From contig NZ_JANADP010000001.1 of NCBI RefSeq assembly GCF_024199945.1, positions 2,976,001-3,040,000 on the forward strand: a DNA stretch of 64,000 nucleotides. Reading direction: 5' to 3'. The position numbers and the translations under genes are program-made. The stretch comes from Bradyrhizobium sp. CCGUVB4N (lineage in GTDB: Bacteria > Pseudomonadota > Alphaproteobacteria > Rhizobiales > Xanthobacteraceae). The notes under the pieces were generated by a model. It had not been told where the DNA came from, ran no database searches, and was given only the letters and a program-made list of their open reading frames with translations. Each line of letters opens with the position of its first letter. Position 1 is the first letter of the stretch. Below, in pieces: positions 8,247-16,522 of this stretch.

Positions 8247-9513
8247 AGGTGTCCGCCGTGATGGTTTGAAACCAGCGCTCCGCCTCGGCCGCCTCGCGAG
8301 CGCGCAGTTCGCGCGGCGCATCGACCGGACTTGTCGCACCGCCCTCGACCTCCGCGAAGATGTCGCCCCTCGGCTGATAGTTGCCGGCGAGCGAGAAGCC
8401 GTAACCGGGCGCGACCGTATTGTAGCAGACGCCGGTCAGCCGTGGCGCTTCCGGCGTGCGCCCGGCGAGCAGATTGACGACGGCCGCAGCGCAGGCCTTG
8501 CCTTGTGCACTCGCGGCCGATGCCGATTTGGGAATGCCGCCGCCGAGGCAGGCGTCGCCGATGACGTGGACGTTGTTGACGAGCTTCGACTCGAAGGTGA
8601 CGGGATCGATCGGGCACCAACCGGTGGCGTCGGTTGCGCCCGCAATCTCGGCAATGTGGCCGGCGCGCTGCGGCGGGATGACGTTGGCGACATCGGGCGT
8701 GTAGTTGCCGAACTCGGTGACGATGGTTTTGGTCGCGGGATCGACCGAGGTCACGCGGCCGCCTTGCGACAGGCCGATGCGTTCGATCATGTCGCCGTAG
8801 AGTTCCTTCCACGCCTTCTCGAACAGCCGCTGCTGCGAGAAATTGTCCTTGGCATCGAGGATCAGCACTTTGGAGCGCGGCTTCCTGGTCTTCAAATAAT
8901 GCGCGATCAGGCTGGCGCGCTCGTAAGGAGCCGGCGGGCACCGCGAGGGATTGGGAGGAATCGCGATGGCGACCGTACCGCCGTCATCCATCGCCTCCAG
9001 CTGCCTGCGCAGCAACAGCGTCTGCGCGCCGGCCTTCCAGGCGTGCGGCATCTTTTCCGATGCGGCCTCGTCATAGCCGGGCAGGGCTTCGAAGCGGAAG
9101 TCGATGCCGGGCGAGAGCACGAGGCGGTCATAGGGCAGGGCGACGCCATCGGCCGTCAGCACGCTACGCAGCTGCGGTTCGATGGTGGTCACGGCCTGGC
9201 CGATCACGGTGACGCCCTCGGCAGCCAGCTTGTCGTAGTCGAACTGCTGCGCGTCGATGTCGCGCAGGCCCGCGATCACCTCGTTGCTGAAGGGGCAGGT
9301 GGTGAAGACCGCATTGGGTTCGATCAGGATGACTTGCAAGTCCGCTTGCGCGCGCTTGAGCGCGCGGGCGCAGGCCGCTCCGCCGAAGCCGCCGCCGACC
9401 ACGACGATGCGGCTTGTCGATTGCGCGCGCAGGACTGACGGCCGCGCCAATGTCGCGGTCGCGGCGGTGATGCCGAGCACGGCAGTTCGCCGTGTCATCG
9501 GTCGCGTTGTCAT
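8239..9513 (-). CDS. Flavocytochrome c sulfide dehydrogenase-type flavoprotein (FccB/SoxF)
   Basis: About 424 aa. The Tat signal MTRRTAVLG leads to the FAD-binding Rossmann motif RIVVVGGGFGG. Two cysteines fit the redox disulfide of FccB/SoxF: one in TTCPFSNEV and one in TGWCPIDP. A second FAD contact is VHVIGDACLGGGIPKS, and the C-terminal domain GVCYNTVAPGYGFSLAG is typical of FccB. In the family the protein oxidises sulfide or polysulfide and passes electrons to a c-type cytochrome; no diheme FccA partner is encoded here, so SoxX or SoxA may accept them (inference). The start is uncertain; 9549 is the longest option. Confidence 0.85.
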   Translation of the reverse strand: MTTRPMTRRTAVLGITAATATLARPSVLRAQSTSRIVVVGGGFGGAACARALKRAQADLQVILIEPNAVFTTCPFSNEVIAGLRDIDAQQFDYDKLAAEGVTVIGQAVTTIEPQLRSVLTADGVALPYDRLVLSPGIDFRFEALPGYDEAASEKMPHAWKAGAQTLLLRRQLEAMDDGGTVAIAIPPNPSRCPPAPYERASLIAHYLKTRKPRSKVLILDAKDNFSQQRLFEKAWKELYGDMIERIGLSQGGRVTSVDPATKTIVTEFGNYTPDVANVIPPQRAGHIAEIAGATDATGWCPIDPVTFESKLVNNVHVIGDACLGGGIPKSASAASAQGKACAAAVVNLLAGRTPEAPRLTGVCYNTVAPGYGFSLAGNYQPRGDIFAEVEGGATSPVDAPRELRAREAAEAERWFQTITADTFG

Positions 9514-9566
9514 GCGGATCATCCAGGCAAATGCCGCGGCGGCCGTCATGGCCGCCGCGGCGTCTC

Positions 9567-11753
9567 TTACGCGAAGCTGATGTTCTGGTCGCGCAGCGGC
9601 ACCGAGCGGATGCGCTTGCCGGTCGCCGCGAAGTAAGCGTTGAGCACCGCCGGCGCCGCAACGCCGATGGTCGGCTCACCGACGCCGCCCCAGAATCCGC
9701 CGCTCGGCACCATCACCGATTCCACCTTCGGCATCTCGTTGATGCGCATCGAATTGAACGTGTCGAAGTTGGTTTGCTCGATGCGGCCGTCCTTGACGGT
9801 GCAGCCGCCGTAGAACAGCGCCGAGAGGCCATAGACGAAGGAGCCCGCGATCTGCCGCTCCACCTGCGCCGGATTGACGACGTAGCCGGGATCGGTGGAG
9901 GCGACGATGCGAAGCACCTTGATCTTGCTGCCATCGGTCACCGAGATTTCGGCGGCGCCGGCGACATAGCTGCCATACCCCATCACCTGCGCAATGCCGC
10001 GATAGACGCCTTGCGGCGCCGGCGTGGTCCAGCCGATCTTCTCGGCGACGGCATTGAGCACCGCCAGATGCTTGGGGTTCTTGCCCATCAGCTTGCGGCG
10101 GAATTCGAGCGGGTCCTGGCCTGCGGCATGGGCGAGCTCGTCCATGAAGCATTCCATGTAGATCGCGTTGTGATTGACGTTCACGCCGCGCCAGAAGCCG
10201 GGTGGAACGTGCGGGTTGCGCATCGAATGCTCGATCAGGAGGTTTGGCACCGAGTAGCCCATCGCGGCCTCGCCGGATTGGGCGACGCCCTGGAACGCAG
10301 CCGGATCCATGCCGTTCTGCAGTGCTTCGGGGCGCACCGAGAACAGGATCGATTGCCCGGACAGGCGGTAGTGCAGAGCGATGAGATTGTTGTCGGCATC
10401 GAATGCGCCGGTCAATTTGCACTGGGTGATCGGGTGATATTTCCCGTGCGTCATGTCCTCTTCGCGCGACCACAGCAGCTTGATCGGCGTGCCCGGCATC
10501 TGCTTGGCGATCGCGACGGCCTGGCGGACATAGTCCGTCATGCCGCGCCGGCCGAAGCCGCCGCCGAGCATCACCTTGTGCACGTCGCACTTCTCCGCGG
10601 GCAGGCCGGAGGCCTCCAGCACTGCCGCGAACGCCGCCTCGCCATTCTGCGTCCCGCACCAGACCTCGCATTTGTCCGCGGTGTAGAGCGCGGTGGCGTT
10701 CATCGGCTCCATCGTGGCGTGGTTCTGGTAGGGATAGTTGTAGACGGCCTCGACCTTTTTCGCGGCGCCGGCAATTGCCGCCTTCGCGTCACCGTTCTTG
10801 TTGCCGACATAGGCCGGCTGTGAATCGTCGAGGCCCTCGGCCAGCCACTTCGCAATCGTCTCGCTCGAGACCTTGGCGTTGTCGCCTTCGTCCCAGACGA
10901 TCGGCAGGGCTTCCAGCGCGGTCTTGGCGTGCCACCAGGTGTCGGCAACGACCGCGACCGCGGAATCGCCGACCTTGACGACCTTCTTGACGCCTTTCAT
11001 GCCGGCGACCTTGGCCTCGTCATAGCTCTTCACCTTGCCGCCGAACACGGGGCAATCCTTGATCGCGGCGTTCAGCATGCCCGGTAGCTTGATGTCGATG
11101 CCGTACACCATCGTGCCGGTGGTCTTGTCGGCGGTGTCGAGCCGCAGCAGGCCCTTGCCCGCGATGGTCCAGTCCTTGGGATCCTTGAGCTTGACCTCCG
11201 CCGGCGGCGTCAGCTTCGCCGCGGCCTCGGCAACCTTGCCGTAGGTCGTGGTCTTGCCCGATGCCTTGTGTGTGATGACGCCCTTGTCGACGGTGCATTC
11301 GGACGCCGGCACCTTCCACTCGTCGGCGGCGGCCTGGATCAGCATTACGCGCGCGGTGGCGCCGCCCTTGCGGACGTAGTCCTGCGAGGTGCGGATGCCG
11401 CGGCTGCCGCCGGTCGAGAAATCGCCCCAGACGCGCTTGCGGGCGACGCTCTGGCCGGGGGTCGGATACTCGGTCGTGACCTTCGACCAGTCGCATTCGA
11501 GCTCCTCGGCGACGAGCTGGGCGAGGCCGGTGAGCGAGCCCTGGCCCATCTCGGAGCGGGCGATGCGGATCACCACGGTGTCGTCGGGCCTGATCACGAC
11601 CCAGGCATTGACTTCGGGCGAGCCGTCTGCCGCGCGGACCACGGCGGGGCCGCCGAAGGGGATATCGAAGCCGATGGCCAGGCCTGTGCCGACAGCGGCG
11701 GTGCCGATGACGAAGGCGCGGCGGTTCATCTTGGGCGAAACGTGCTTGTTCAT
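9567..11753 (-). CDS. Molybdenum hydroxylase large subunit (IorB/xanthine dehydrogenase-family, Tat-exported)
   Basis: A 728-aa molybdopterin-binding subunit. The N-terminus has MNRRAFVIG plus a hydrophobic region, a Tat-like signal. Family markers include GQGSLTGLAQLVAEEL, the molybdopterin motif LGGGFGRRG and the C-terminal GGVGEPTIG, whose glutamate is the expected catalytic base. IorB-type subunits lack the FAD module of true xanthine dehydrogenase and work with a small [2Fe-2S] subunit, which is encoded directly upstream (13-base gap, strong AAAGGAG site). Substrate in the family is a heterocycle or an aldehyde; here it is unknown. Position upstream of the sox genes is notable. Confidence 0.88.
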   Translation of the reverse strand: MNKHVSPKMNRRAFVIGTAAVGTGLAIGFDIPFGGPAVVRAADGSPEVNAWVVIRPDDTVVIRIARSEMGQGSLTGLAQLVAEELECDWSKVTTEYPTPGQSVARKRVWGDFSTGGSRGIRTSQDYVRKGGATARVMLIQAAADEWKVPASECTVDKGVITHKASGKTTTYGKVAEAAAKLTPPAEVKLKDPKDWTIAGKGLLRLDTADKTTGTMVYGIDIKLPGMLNAAIKDCPVFGGKVKSYDEAKVAGMKGVKKVVKVGDSAVAVVADTWWHAKTALEALPIVWDEGDNAKVSSETIAKWLAEGLDDSQPAYVGNKNGDAKAAIAGAAKKVEAVYNYPYQNHATMEPMNATALYTADKCEVWCGTQNGEAAFAAVLEASGLPAEKCDVHKVMLGGGFGRRGMTDYVRQAVAIAKQMPGTPIKLLWSREEDMTHGKYHPITQCKLTGAFDADNNLIALHYRLSGQSILFSVRPEALQNGMDPAAFQGVAQSGEAAMGYSVPNLLIEHSMRNPHVPPGFWRGVNVNHNAIYMECFMDELAHAAGQDPLEFRRKLMGKNPKHLAVLNAVAEKIGWTTPAPQGVYRGIAQVMGYGSYVAGAAEISVTDGSKIKVLRIVASTDPGYVVNPAQVERQIAGSFVYGLSALFYGGCTVKDGRIEQTNFDTFNSMRINEMPKVESVMVPSGGFWGGVGEPTIGVAAPAVLNAYFAATGKRIRSVPLRDQNISFA

Positions 11754-11765
11754 GTGCCGGCTCCT

Positions 11766-12215
11766 TTAGGCGCTTGCGATCGTGTGGATCGCTTCGCGCA
11801 CCTGCTGGAAGGTGCCGCAGCGGCAGATGTTGGTGATGGCCTCGTCGATATCGGCGTCGGTCGGCTTGGGCTTCTCGCTCAGCAGCGCCGCGACGGCCAT
11901 GATCATGCCGCTCTGGCAATAACCGCATTGCGGAACGTCCTTGGCAATCCAGGCCTGCTGCACCTTGTGCAGCGTGCCGCCCGAGGCGAGGCCCTCGATC
12001 GTGGTGATCTTCTTGCCCTCGGCCTCGGCGACCGAGATCCCGCAGGAGCGGGTCGCGACCCCGTCCATGTGAACGGTGCAGGCGCCGCATTGTGCAATGC
12101 CGCAGCCATATTTGGTGCCGGTCAGGCCGGCATTTTCGCGGATCGCCCACAGCAGCGGGGTGTCCGGCTCGACGTCGAGCGTGAAGGTTTTTCCGTTGAT
12201 TGTTAGGTTTGCCAT
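11766..12215 (-). CDS. [2Fe-2S]-binding small subunit of molybdenum hydroxylase (IorA-like)
   Basis: 149 aa from the ATG at 12215, chosen for the AGGGGA site seven bases upstream. It carries a plant-type ferredoxin cluster ([15 protein letters not shown] plus a later RSC) and the helical-domain cluster (QCGYCQSGM ... NICRCGTF), the eight cysteines that carry electrons away from the molybdenum centre. It is the first gene of the seven-gene minus-strand run through iorB-like, flavoprotein and soxXYZA. Its leader can fold into a hairpin that hides the ribosome binding site (12223-12257). Confidence 0.9.
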   Translation of the reverse strand: MANLTINGKTFTLDVEPDTPLLWAIRENAGLTGTKYGCGIAQCGACTVHMDGVATRSCGISVAEAEGKKITTIEGLASGGTLHKVQQAWIAKDVPQCGYCQSGMIMAVAALLSEKPKPTDADIDEAITNICRCGTFQQVREAIHTIASA

Positions 12216-12529
12216 CGCAAGTCCCCTGATTGGCCCATCCACCGATGGACTCAGGGGCGCAATGTGTCCGGCAAATTGGAACCTTTCAAATCAATAGTCC
12301 GAGGGGCAGCTATCGAAGATTCTCGCATCTGCGGGAAGATTATGGACCAGGCGGTGTTGTGCGCGTCTTGAGAAGGGCGGCCCGGCGCCCAAATCGCGCC
12401 ATCTCCCTGAACGCCAGTGGCATGGTCTGAGGCGACGTCGGAACTGAAGTGTGAGCGACAGTTTGTCCCTTTTGCCGGGGTGCAAGGCGGAGCCGCTTTG
12501 GTACACTGGAGCAAAGCGAAAGGGGTTCC
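12216..12529. other. Intergenic region between divergent genes
   Basis: A 314-base gap between the minus-strand molybdenum hydroxylase/sox run and the plus-strand radical SAM gene. It holds the ribosome-site hairpin at 12223-12257 and a GGAAC...GTT pair at 12440-12463 whose spacing is one base short of the EcfG consensus. No coding sequence is supported. Confidence 0.6.
12223..12257 (-). promoter_or_regulatory. Leader hairpin that would cover the ribosome binding site of the IorA-like gene
   Basis: Read on the minus strand, CCCCTGA (12257-12251) pairs with TCAGGGG (12229-12223), and an inner CCATC-GGTG-GATGG stem stacks beneath it. The 3' arm contains the AGGGG Shine-Dalgarno sequence for the ATG at 12215. 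Such a fold would block ribosome entry until melted or displaced. The pairing is seen directly; a regulatory role is inferred. Confidence 0.5.
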
Positions 12530-14146
12530 ATGAACGCGCCGCGCCCTTGCAACGTGCTGATGCTCTACCCGCTGTTTACGGCGGAGTCGTTCTGGAGTTT
12601 TGGTGAGTCCTGCAAGCTGATGGGCGTCCGGCGGCCGGCCGCTCCGCTCGGCCTGATCACCGTCGCGGCGATGTTGCCGGAGAGCTGGACGGTGCGGCTG
12701 ATCGACTGCAACACGCAAGCTCTCGGCGACGATGATCTCGCCTGGTCCGATGTGGTCTTCACCGGCGGTATGCTGCCGCAGCAGGCCGATACGCTGCGAC
12801 TGATCGATAAGTGCCGTGCTGCGGGCAAGCCGGTGGTGGTCGGCGGACCCGATCCGACGTCGAGCCCGCACATCTACGCAAATGCAGACTTTCAGGTGCT
12901 CGGCGAGGCCGAGGGCGTGATCGACGAGTTCATCGCGGCCTGGGAGAGCGGCGCGCGCGCCGGTGTCTTCACCGCACCGAAATTCCAGGCCGATGTCACC
13001 AAGACGCCGGTGCCGCGCTTCGACCTGCTCAAATTCGAAGACTATCTTTATCTCGGTGTGCAGTATTCGCGCGGCTGTCCATTTACCTGCGAATTCTGTG
13101 ACATCATCGAGCTCTACGGCCGCGTGCCGCGGACCAAGACGACCGAGCAGATGTTCGTCGAGCTCGAGCGGCTCTACCAGATGGGCTATCGCGGCCATCT
13201 CGATTTTGTCGACGACAATTTCATCGGCAACAAGAAATCGCTGCGCCAATTCCTGCCCCAGCTCGCCGAATGGCAGCGCGCGCACGGCTACCCGTTCGAG
13301 CTGTCGACGGAAGCCTCGGTCAATCTCGCCGACGATCCCGAACTTTTGGCGCTGATGGGGGCTGCGAATTTCTTTGGCATCTTCGTCGGCATCGAAAGTC
13401 CGGATCCCGCGACCCTGGTCGCGATGCGGAAGAAGCAGAACACGCGGCGCAACATCGCCGAGAGCATCCACAAGATCTACGGCGCCGGCATGCTCGTCAC
13501 TGCCGGCTTCATCGTCGGCTTCGACAGCGAGAAGGTCTCGATGGCGGAGGCCATGATCGATTTCATCGAGGAGGCCGCGATTCCCGTCGCGATGGTCGGT
13601 CTGCTCTATGCTTTGCCGAACACGCAGCTCACGCGCCGGCTCGCGAAGGAGGGCCGGTTGCACGCGGACCATGATCTGGCGTCCACGACGGGCGGCGATC
13701 AGTGCACCGGCGGCATCAATTTCGATCCGGTGCGCCCGTTGCGCGACATCCTGATGGACTACAAGACGGTGCTGGAGCGCGTCTACAGCCCGGCCGCCTA
13801 TGCGGGTCGTGTCGACAAGCTGATGACGCTGCTCGACCGGTCGAGACAGCGCCACGAGCTCGCCGAAGGAGATATCCGTTCGCGGGTCGGCGCGATGGAG
13901 ACCGTGCATCGCGTGGTATCCGCCATTCCGGACGGGCGCCCGCTCTGGCAGACCTTCATGAACTGCGCCAAGCGCGACACCTCCTCGGCGCGCATCGCGG
14001 TGCAGATGATCGCGGCCTATGCGCATCTCGGGCCGTTTTCGCGCAAGGTCATCGATGCCATCGACGCGCGCCTCGCGGCACTGGATGAGCAAGTGCCGGT
14101 TCCGGTCGTCGCCGACGCTGCGACCGTGGCGCGAAATCTGGCCTGA
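12530..14146 (+). CDS. B12-binding-domain radical SAM protein (DUF4070 type)
   Basis: 538 aa, ATG with AAAGGGG upstream. The N-terminal ~150 residues form a cobalamin-binding-like Rossmann domain (PAAPLGLITVAAMLPESW ... VVVGGPDPTSS). The radical SAM core has the 4Fe-4S motif CPFTCEFCDIIELYGR (CxxxCxxC), followed by FVDDNFIGNKK and FVGIESPD. A C-terminal DUF4070-type region follows. Such enzymes methylate unactivated carbons or make related radical changes; the hopanoid C-2 methylase HpnP belongs to this group. I cannot tell from sequence alone whether this is HpnP or a paralogue, and no hopanoid genes lie nearby, so no symbol is given. Confidence 0.85.
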   Translation: MNAPRPCNVLMLYPLFTAESFWSFGESCKLMGVRRPAAPLGLITVAAMLPESWTVRLIDCNTQALGDDDLAWSDVVFTGGMLPQQADTLRLIDKCRAAGKPVVVGGPDPTSSPHIYANADFQVLGEAEGVIDEFIAAWESGARAGVFTAPKFQADVTKTPVPRFDLLKFEDYLYLGVQYSRGCPFTCEFCDIIELYGRVPRTKTTEQMFVELERLYQMGYRGHLDFVDDNFIGNKKSLRQFLPQLAEWQRAHGYPFELSTEASVNLADDPELLALMGAANFFGIFVGIESPDPATLVAMRKKQNTRRNIAESIHKIYGAGMLVTAGFIVGFDSEKVSMAEAMIDFIEEAAIPVAMVGLLYALPNTQLTRRLAKEGRLHADHDLASTTGGDQCTGGINFDPVRPLRDILMDYKTVLERVYSPAAYAGRVDKLMTLLDRSRQRHELAEGDIRSRVGAMETVHRVVSAIPDGRPLWQTFMNCAKRDTSSARIAVQMIAAYAHLGPFSRKVIDAIDARLAALDEQVPVPVVADAATVARNLA

Positions 14147-14325
14147 CATCCCGCCAAATTCAGGATTGCGAGTGTGAGCCCCTCGCTTGACAGCACAACA
14201 ACCTGGGGGCGATCGTCGTCGGATTAACACCGGGGCGTCATCGATTGCGGCGACTCGGCGAATTTCCAAGCCTATCGGTCATCGAGACCGTCATTGCGAC
14301 GAGAACGGCTTTAGCGGAGTGGGGC

Positions 14326-16521
14326 ATGTCCAGGAAGGTGATCGGCTGGTCGATCGCGGCGATCGTCGCGGTCATTCTGCTCTTGAATTATCTTCCTTCG
14401 TTCGTTGCCGACTCCCTCTACAAGAATGTCGACGACATTACCGACGGGGAGATGCCCGCCACCGTCACCTCCTTCGAATCCGGGCCGGAGGTCGTCAGCA
14501 CGATCGGCGGCAGCGGCGAGGGACTGAATTGCAGCCTGCCCGCGCTGACCAACATCTTCTTCGACGGAAGCAGGGACGACAAGGGCAGACGCCACCTCGT
14601 CCTGCAGCGCTTCCGCCAGGCCTGCGTCTTTCACGATCTCTGCTATCGGCACGGCCTCGCCACCTACGGCTATAACCAGAACGATTGCGATCGCATCCTG
14701 CAAAATGCGGCATTCCGGCTGTGCACCTATATCCGCAACGGCAGCGGGACCGGCAGTGCGACGCGCTGCCAGACCGATTCGAAGATGGTCCTCGCCGGCG
14801 TCAGCATGGGCGGGTACAACGCCTTTCGCAGCTGGGATCGATCGACCTATTTCGAGTTCGAATCCGACCCGTTCCGCTCGGACGGTTTTCAGGCCAGCCG
14901 CGCGGTGGATCACCCGTTCAAGGCCGTCGATCCCGCCAAATATCGCAACGAACCCGATCAGGTCATCTTGTCCTTCGAGAACGTGCGATCCGATATCGCC
15001 GTCACCTGCATGACTTGCGGAAAACTGCCCGTGTTCGAGTACACGCAGGATCCGAACGAGGTCGACGCCGAGCTGCGTTCGGTCGGCGTGACCAGGCTCC
15101 CGGAGGCACTGCTCAAGCGCGAGCCGATGCTGTCGGAAACCGTTCCGATCTGGCTGCCGCCGCGCCGCCATCATGCGGCACCGCATTTGCTGGTCGATGC
15201 TGCGGGCAAGGATCATCTGATCTGGATGAGCCGGAACAATCCGCAGGACACCATGTCCTGCATCGTTGGTGGCGACGCCGCGCGGCTGCTGACCAATACG
15301 CTGCCGCGGCGGGATCTGTGCTCGAAGGATTCCGGCTCGTCGCTGAGCATGGTGGAGGTCGACATGTTCGCGACGTCTCCGCTGCCGATGGAAATTCCAG
15401 GCGCGCCGGAGCCGATCTATGCGACGGCCATCAGTCCGCAGAAGACGACCAGCCACGATCTCAGCTTCTGCTCGCGTTCGGCATCCCGCGCGGTCGAACA
15501 ATCCGGCAATGACGATCGCTCCAGATGCATCAACTTCACCGGAGAGGCCGTCAGCAAGGGCGCAGCACTTGGCGCATTCCAGAATTTTCCGGTCGTTCGC
15601 CGCGGACAGCAGATCGTCTTCGCGCGGGACGTCGACCAGCGGACGAGTTCGTCGCTGACGGCGCTCTGGCAGCGCGTCTTCGGCGATACCTATTCACCGG
15701 GTGGCACGCTGCTCGTGATCGACGTCGCGCCGCCGGCCACGCCCAAGGCGGCCGCGTCGGCCACGCTGAAGAAGATCGTCCGCTTCAACATCGACGATCG
15801 CTTCGATCCGATGATGCCGATCACCCGCAAGGTCGACGATCTGCGTTTCCTGAGCCTGGAGGCATCGAAGCAGCGCGCTCACCTCCGCATGATCGATTTC
15901 GTCAAGGACAATCCCGCGGTCGGCAATGTCAGGCTGACGATGGGCGACGCTGACGTGGAGCTGGATCGTTCCTGGGCCGCAAGACCCCCGATGGTGCTGG
16001 AGACCAGGGATGCTCGGCCCACGACCAAGCTGGTGTTTTCGCGCGGTGACATCGCGATCGATCCCGACAAGCCCGTCTCGCCGGATGCGACGACGGAAAC
16101 ATTGACATTGCAGACCCTGGTGTTCGAGCGCGATGCCGCTGCGCCTTCGGATGCGCCGTTTGTGAAATCGGCCGGTGCGGCTTGCAGGATCACCTATGAG
16201 TTCGCGCCCGGTCATACCGACTGGCCATGCTATCGCGCCTTCGATCCGGATCGTTCGATGCGGGCCTCGCCGGCTGCGCGGATGCAGGCGTCGCAGATGC
16301 TGGTCGGGCATTTCTCGAAAGGCGCCGGACACGGCATTGCGTTTCCCGACGCCTGCCTGAAGTCGGAGCCGATCATCCTGGCGCCGCAGGGGGCTGCGTT
16401 CACGCCCGTGAGCGACACCGCGGGTTGGGACGGTGCGTGGAAGCTGAGACGGACGGTCAAATGCGACCCGCTCGATGCGGTAGCCATCGTCAGCCGACCG
16501 ATTGCGCAGACGGCGCAATAG
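14326..16521 (+). CDS. Large membrane-anchored protein with a phospholipase A2-like motif, function unknown
   Basis: 731 aa from the ATG at 14326 (GGAGTGGGGC upstream). A single N-terminal hydrophobic helix (VIGWSIAAIVAVILLLNYL) anchors or exports it. At about residues 95-125, CVFHDLCYRHGLATYGYNQ followed by NDCDRI matches the calcium-dependent phospholipase A2 active site, in which HD is the catalytic pair and flanking cysteines form disulfides. The remaining ~600 residues contain many cysteines, suiting an oxidising periplasmic or surface location, but I recognise no other domain. It converges on the DHA2 transporter gene with one base between the two stops. Function is unproven; a secreted lipase is the best guess. 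Confidence 0.6.
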   Translation: MSRKVIGWSIAAIVAVILLLNYLPSFVADSLYKNVDDITDGEMPATVTSFESGPEVVSTIGGSGEGLNCSLPALTNIFFDGSRDDKGRRHLVLQRFRQACVFHDLCYRHGLATYGYNQNDCDRILQNAAFRLCTYIRNGSGTGSATRCQTDSKMVLAGVSMGGYNAFRSWDRSTYFEFESDPFRSDGFQASRAVDHPFKAVDPAKYRNEPDQVILSFENVRSDIAVTCMTCGKLPVFEYTQDPNEVDAELRSVGVTRLPEALLKREPMLSETVPIWLPPRRHHAAPHLLVDAAGKDHLIWMSRNNPQDTMSCIVGGDAARLLTNTLPRRDLCSKDSGSSLSMVEVDMFATSPLPMEIPGAPEPIYATAISPQKTTSHDLSFCSRSASRAVEQSGNDDRSRCINFTGEAVSKGAALGAFQNFPVVRRGQQIVFARDVDQRTSSSLTALWQRVFGDTYSPGGTLLVIDVAPPATPKAAASATLKKIVRFNIDDRFDPMMPITRKVDDLRFLSLEASKQRAHLRMIDFVKDNPAVGNVRLTMGDADVELDRSWAARPPMVLETRDARPTTKLVFSRGDIAIDPDKPVSPDATTETLTLQTLVFERDAAAPSDAPFVKSAGAACRITYEFAPGHTDWPCYRAFDPDRSMRASPAARMQASQMLVGHFSKGAGHGIAFPDACLKSEPIILAPQGAAFTPVSDTAGWDGAWKLRRTVKCDPLDAVAIVSRPIAQTAQ

Positions 16522-16522
16522 A

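Noticed and set aside
12440..12463. EcfG promoter before the radical SAM gene
   Set aside because: GGAAC and GTT are 16 bases apart, one short of the usual GGAAC-N16-CGTT (N17 to GTT) and without the leading C. Kept only as a hint in the finding, not as a feature.
12251..14269. A 672-aa minus-strand frame opposite the radical SAM gene
   Set aside because: Antisense artefact: the plus-strand gene has a strong ribosome site and intact motifs, while this frame has none.
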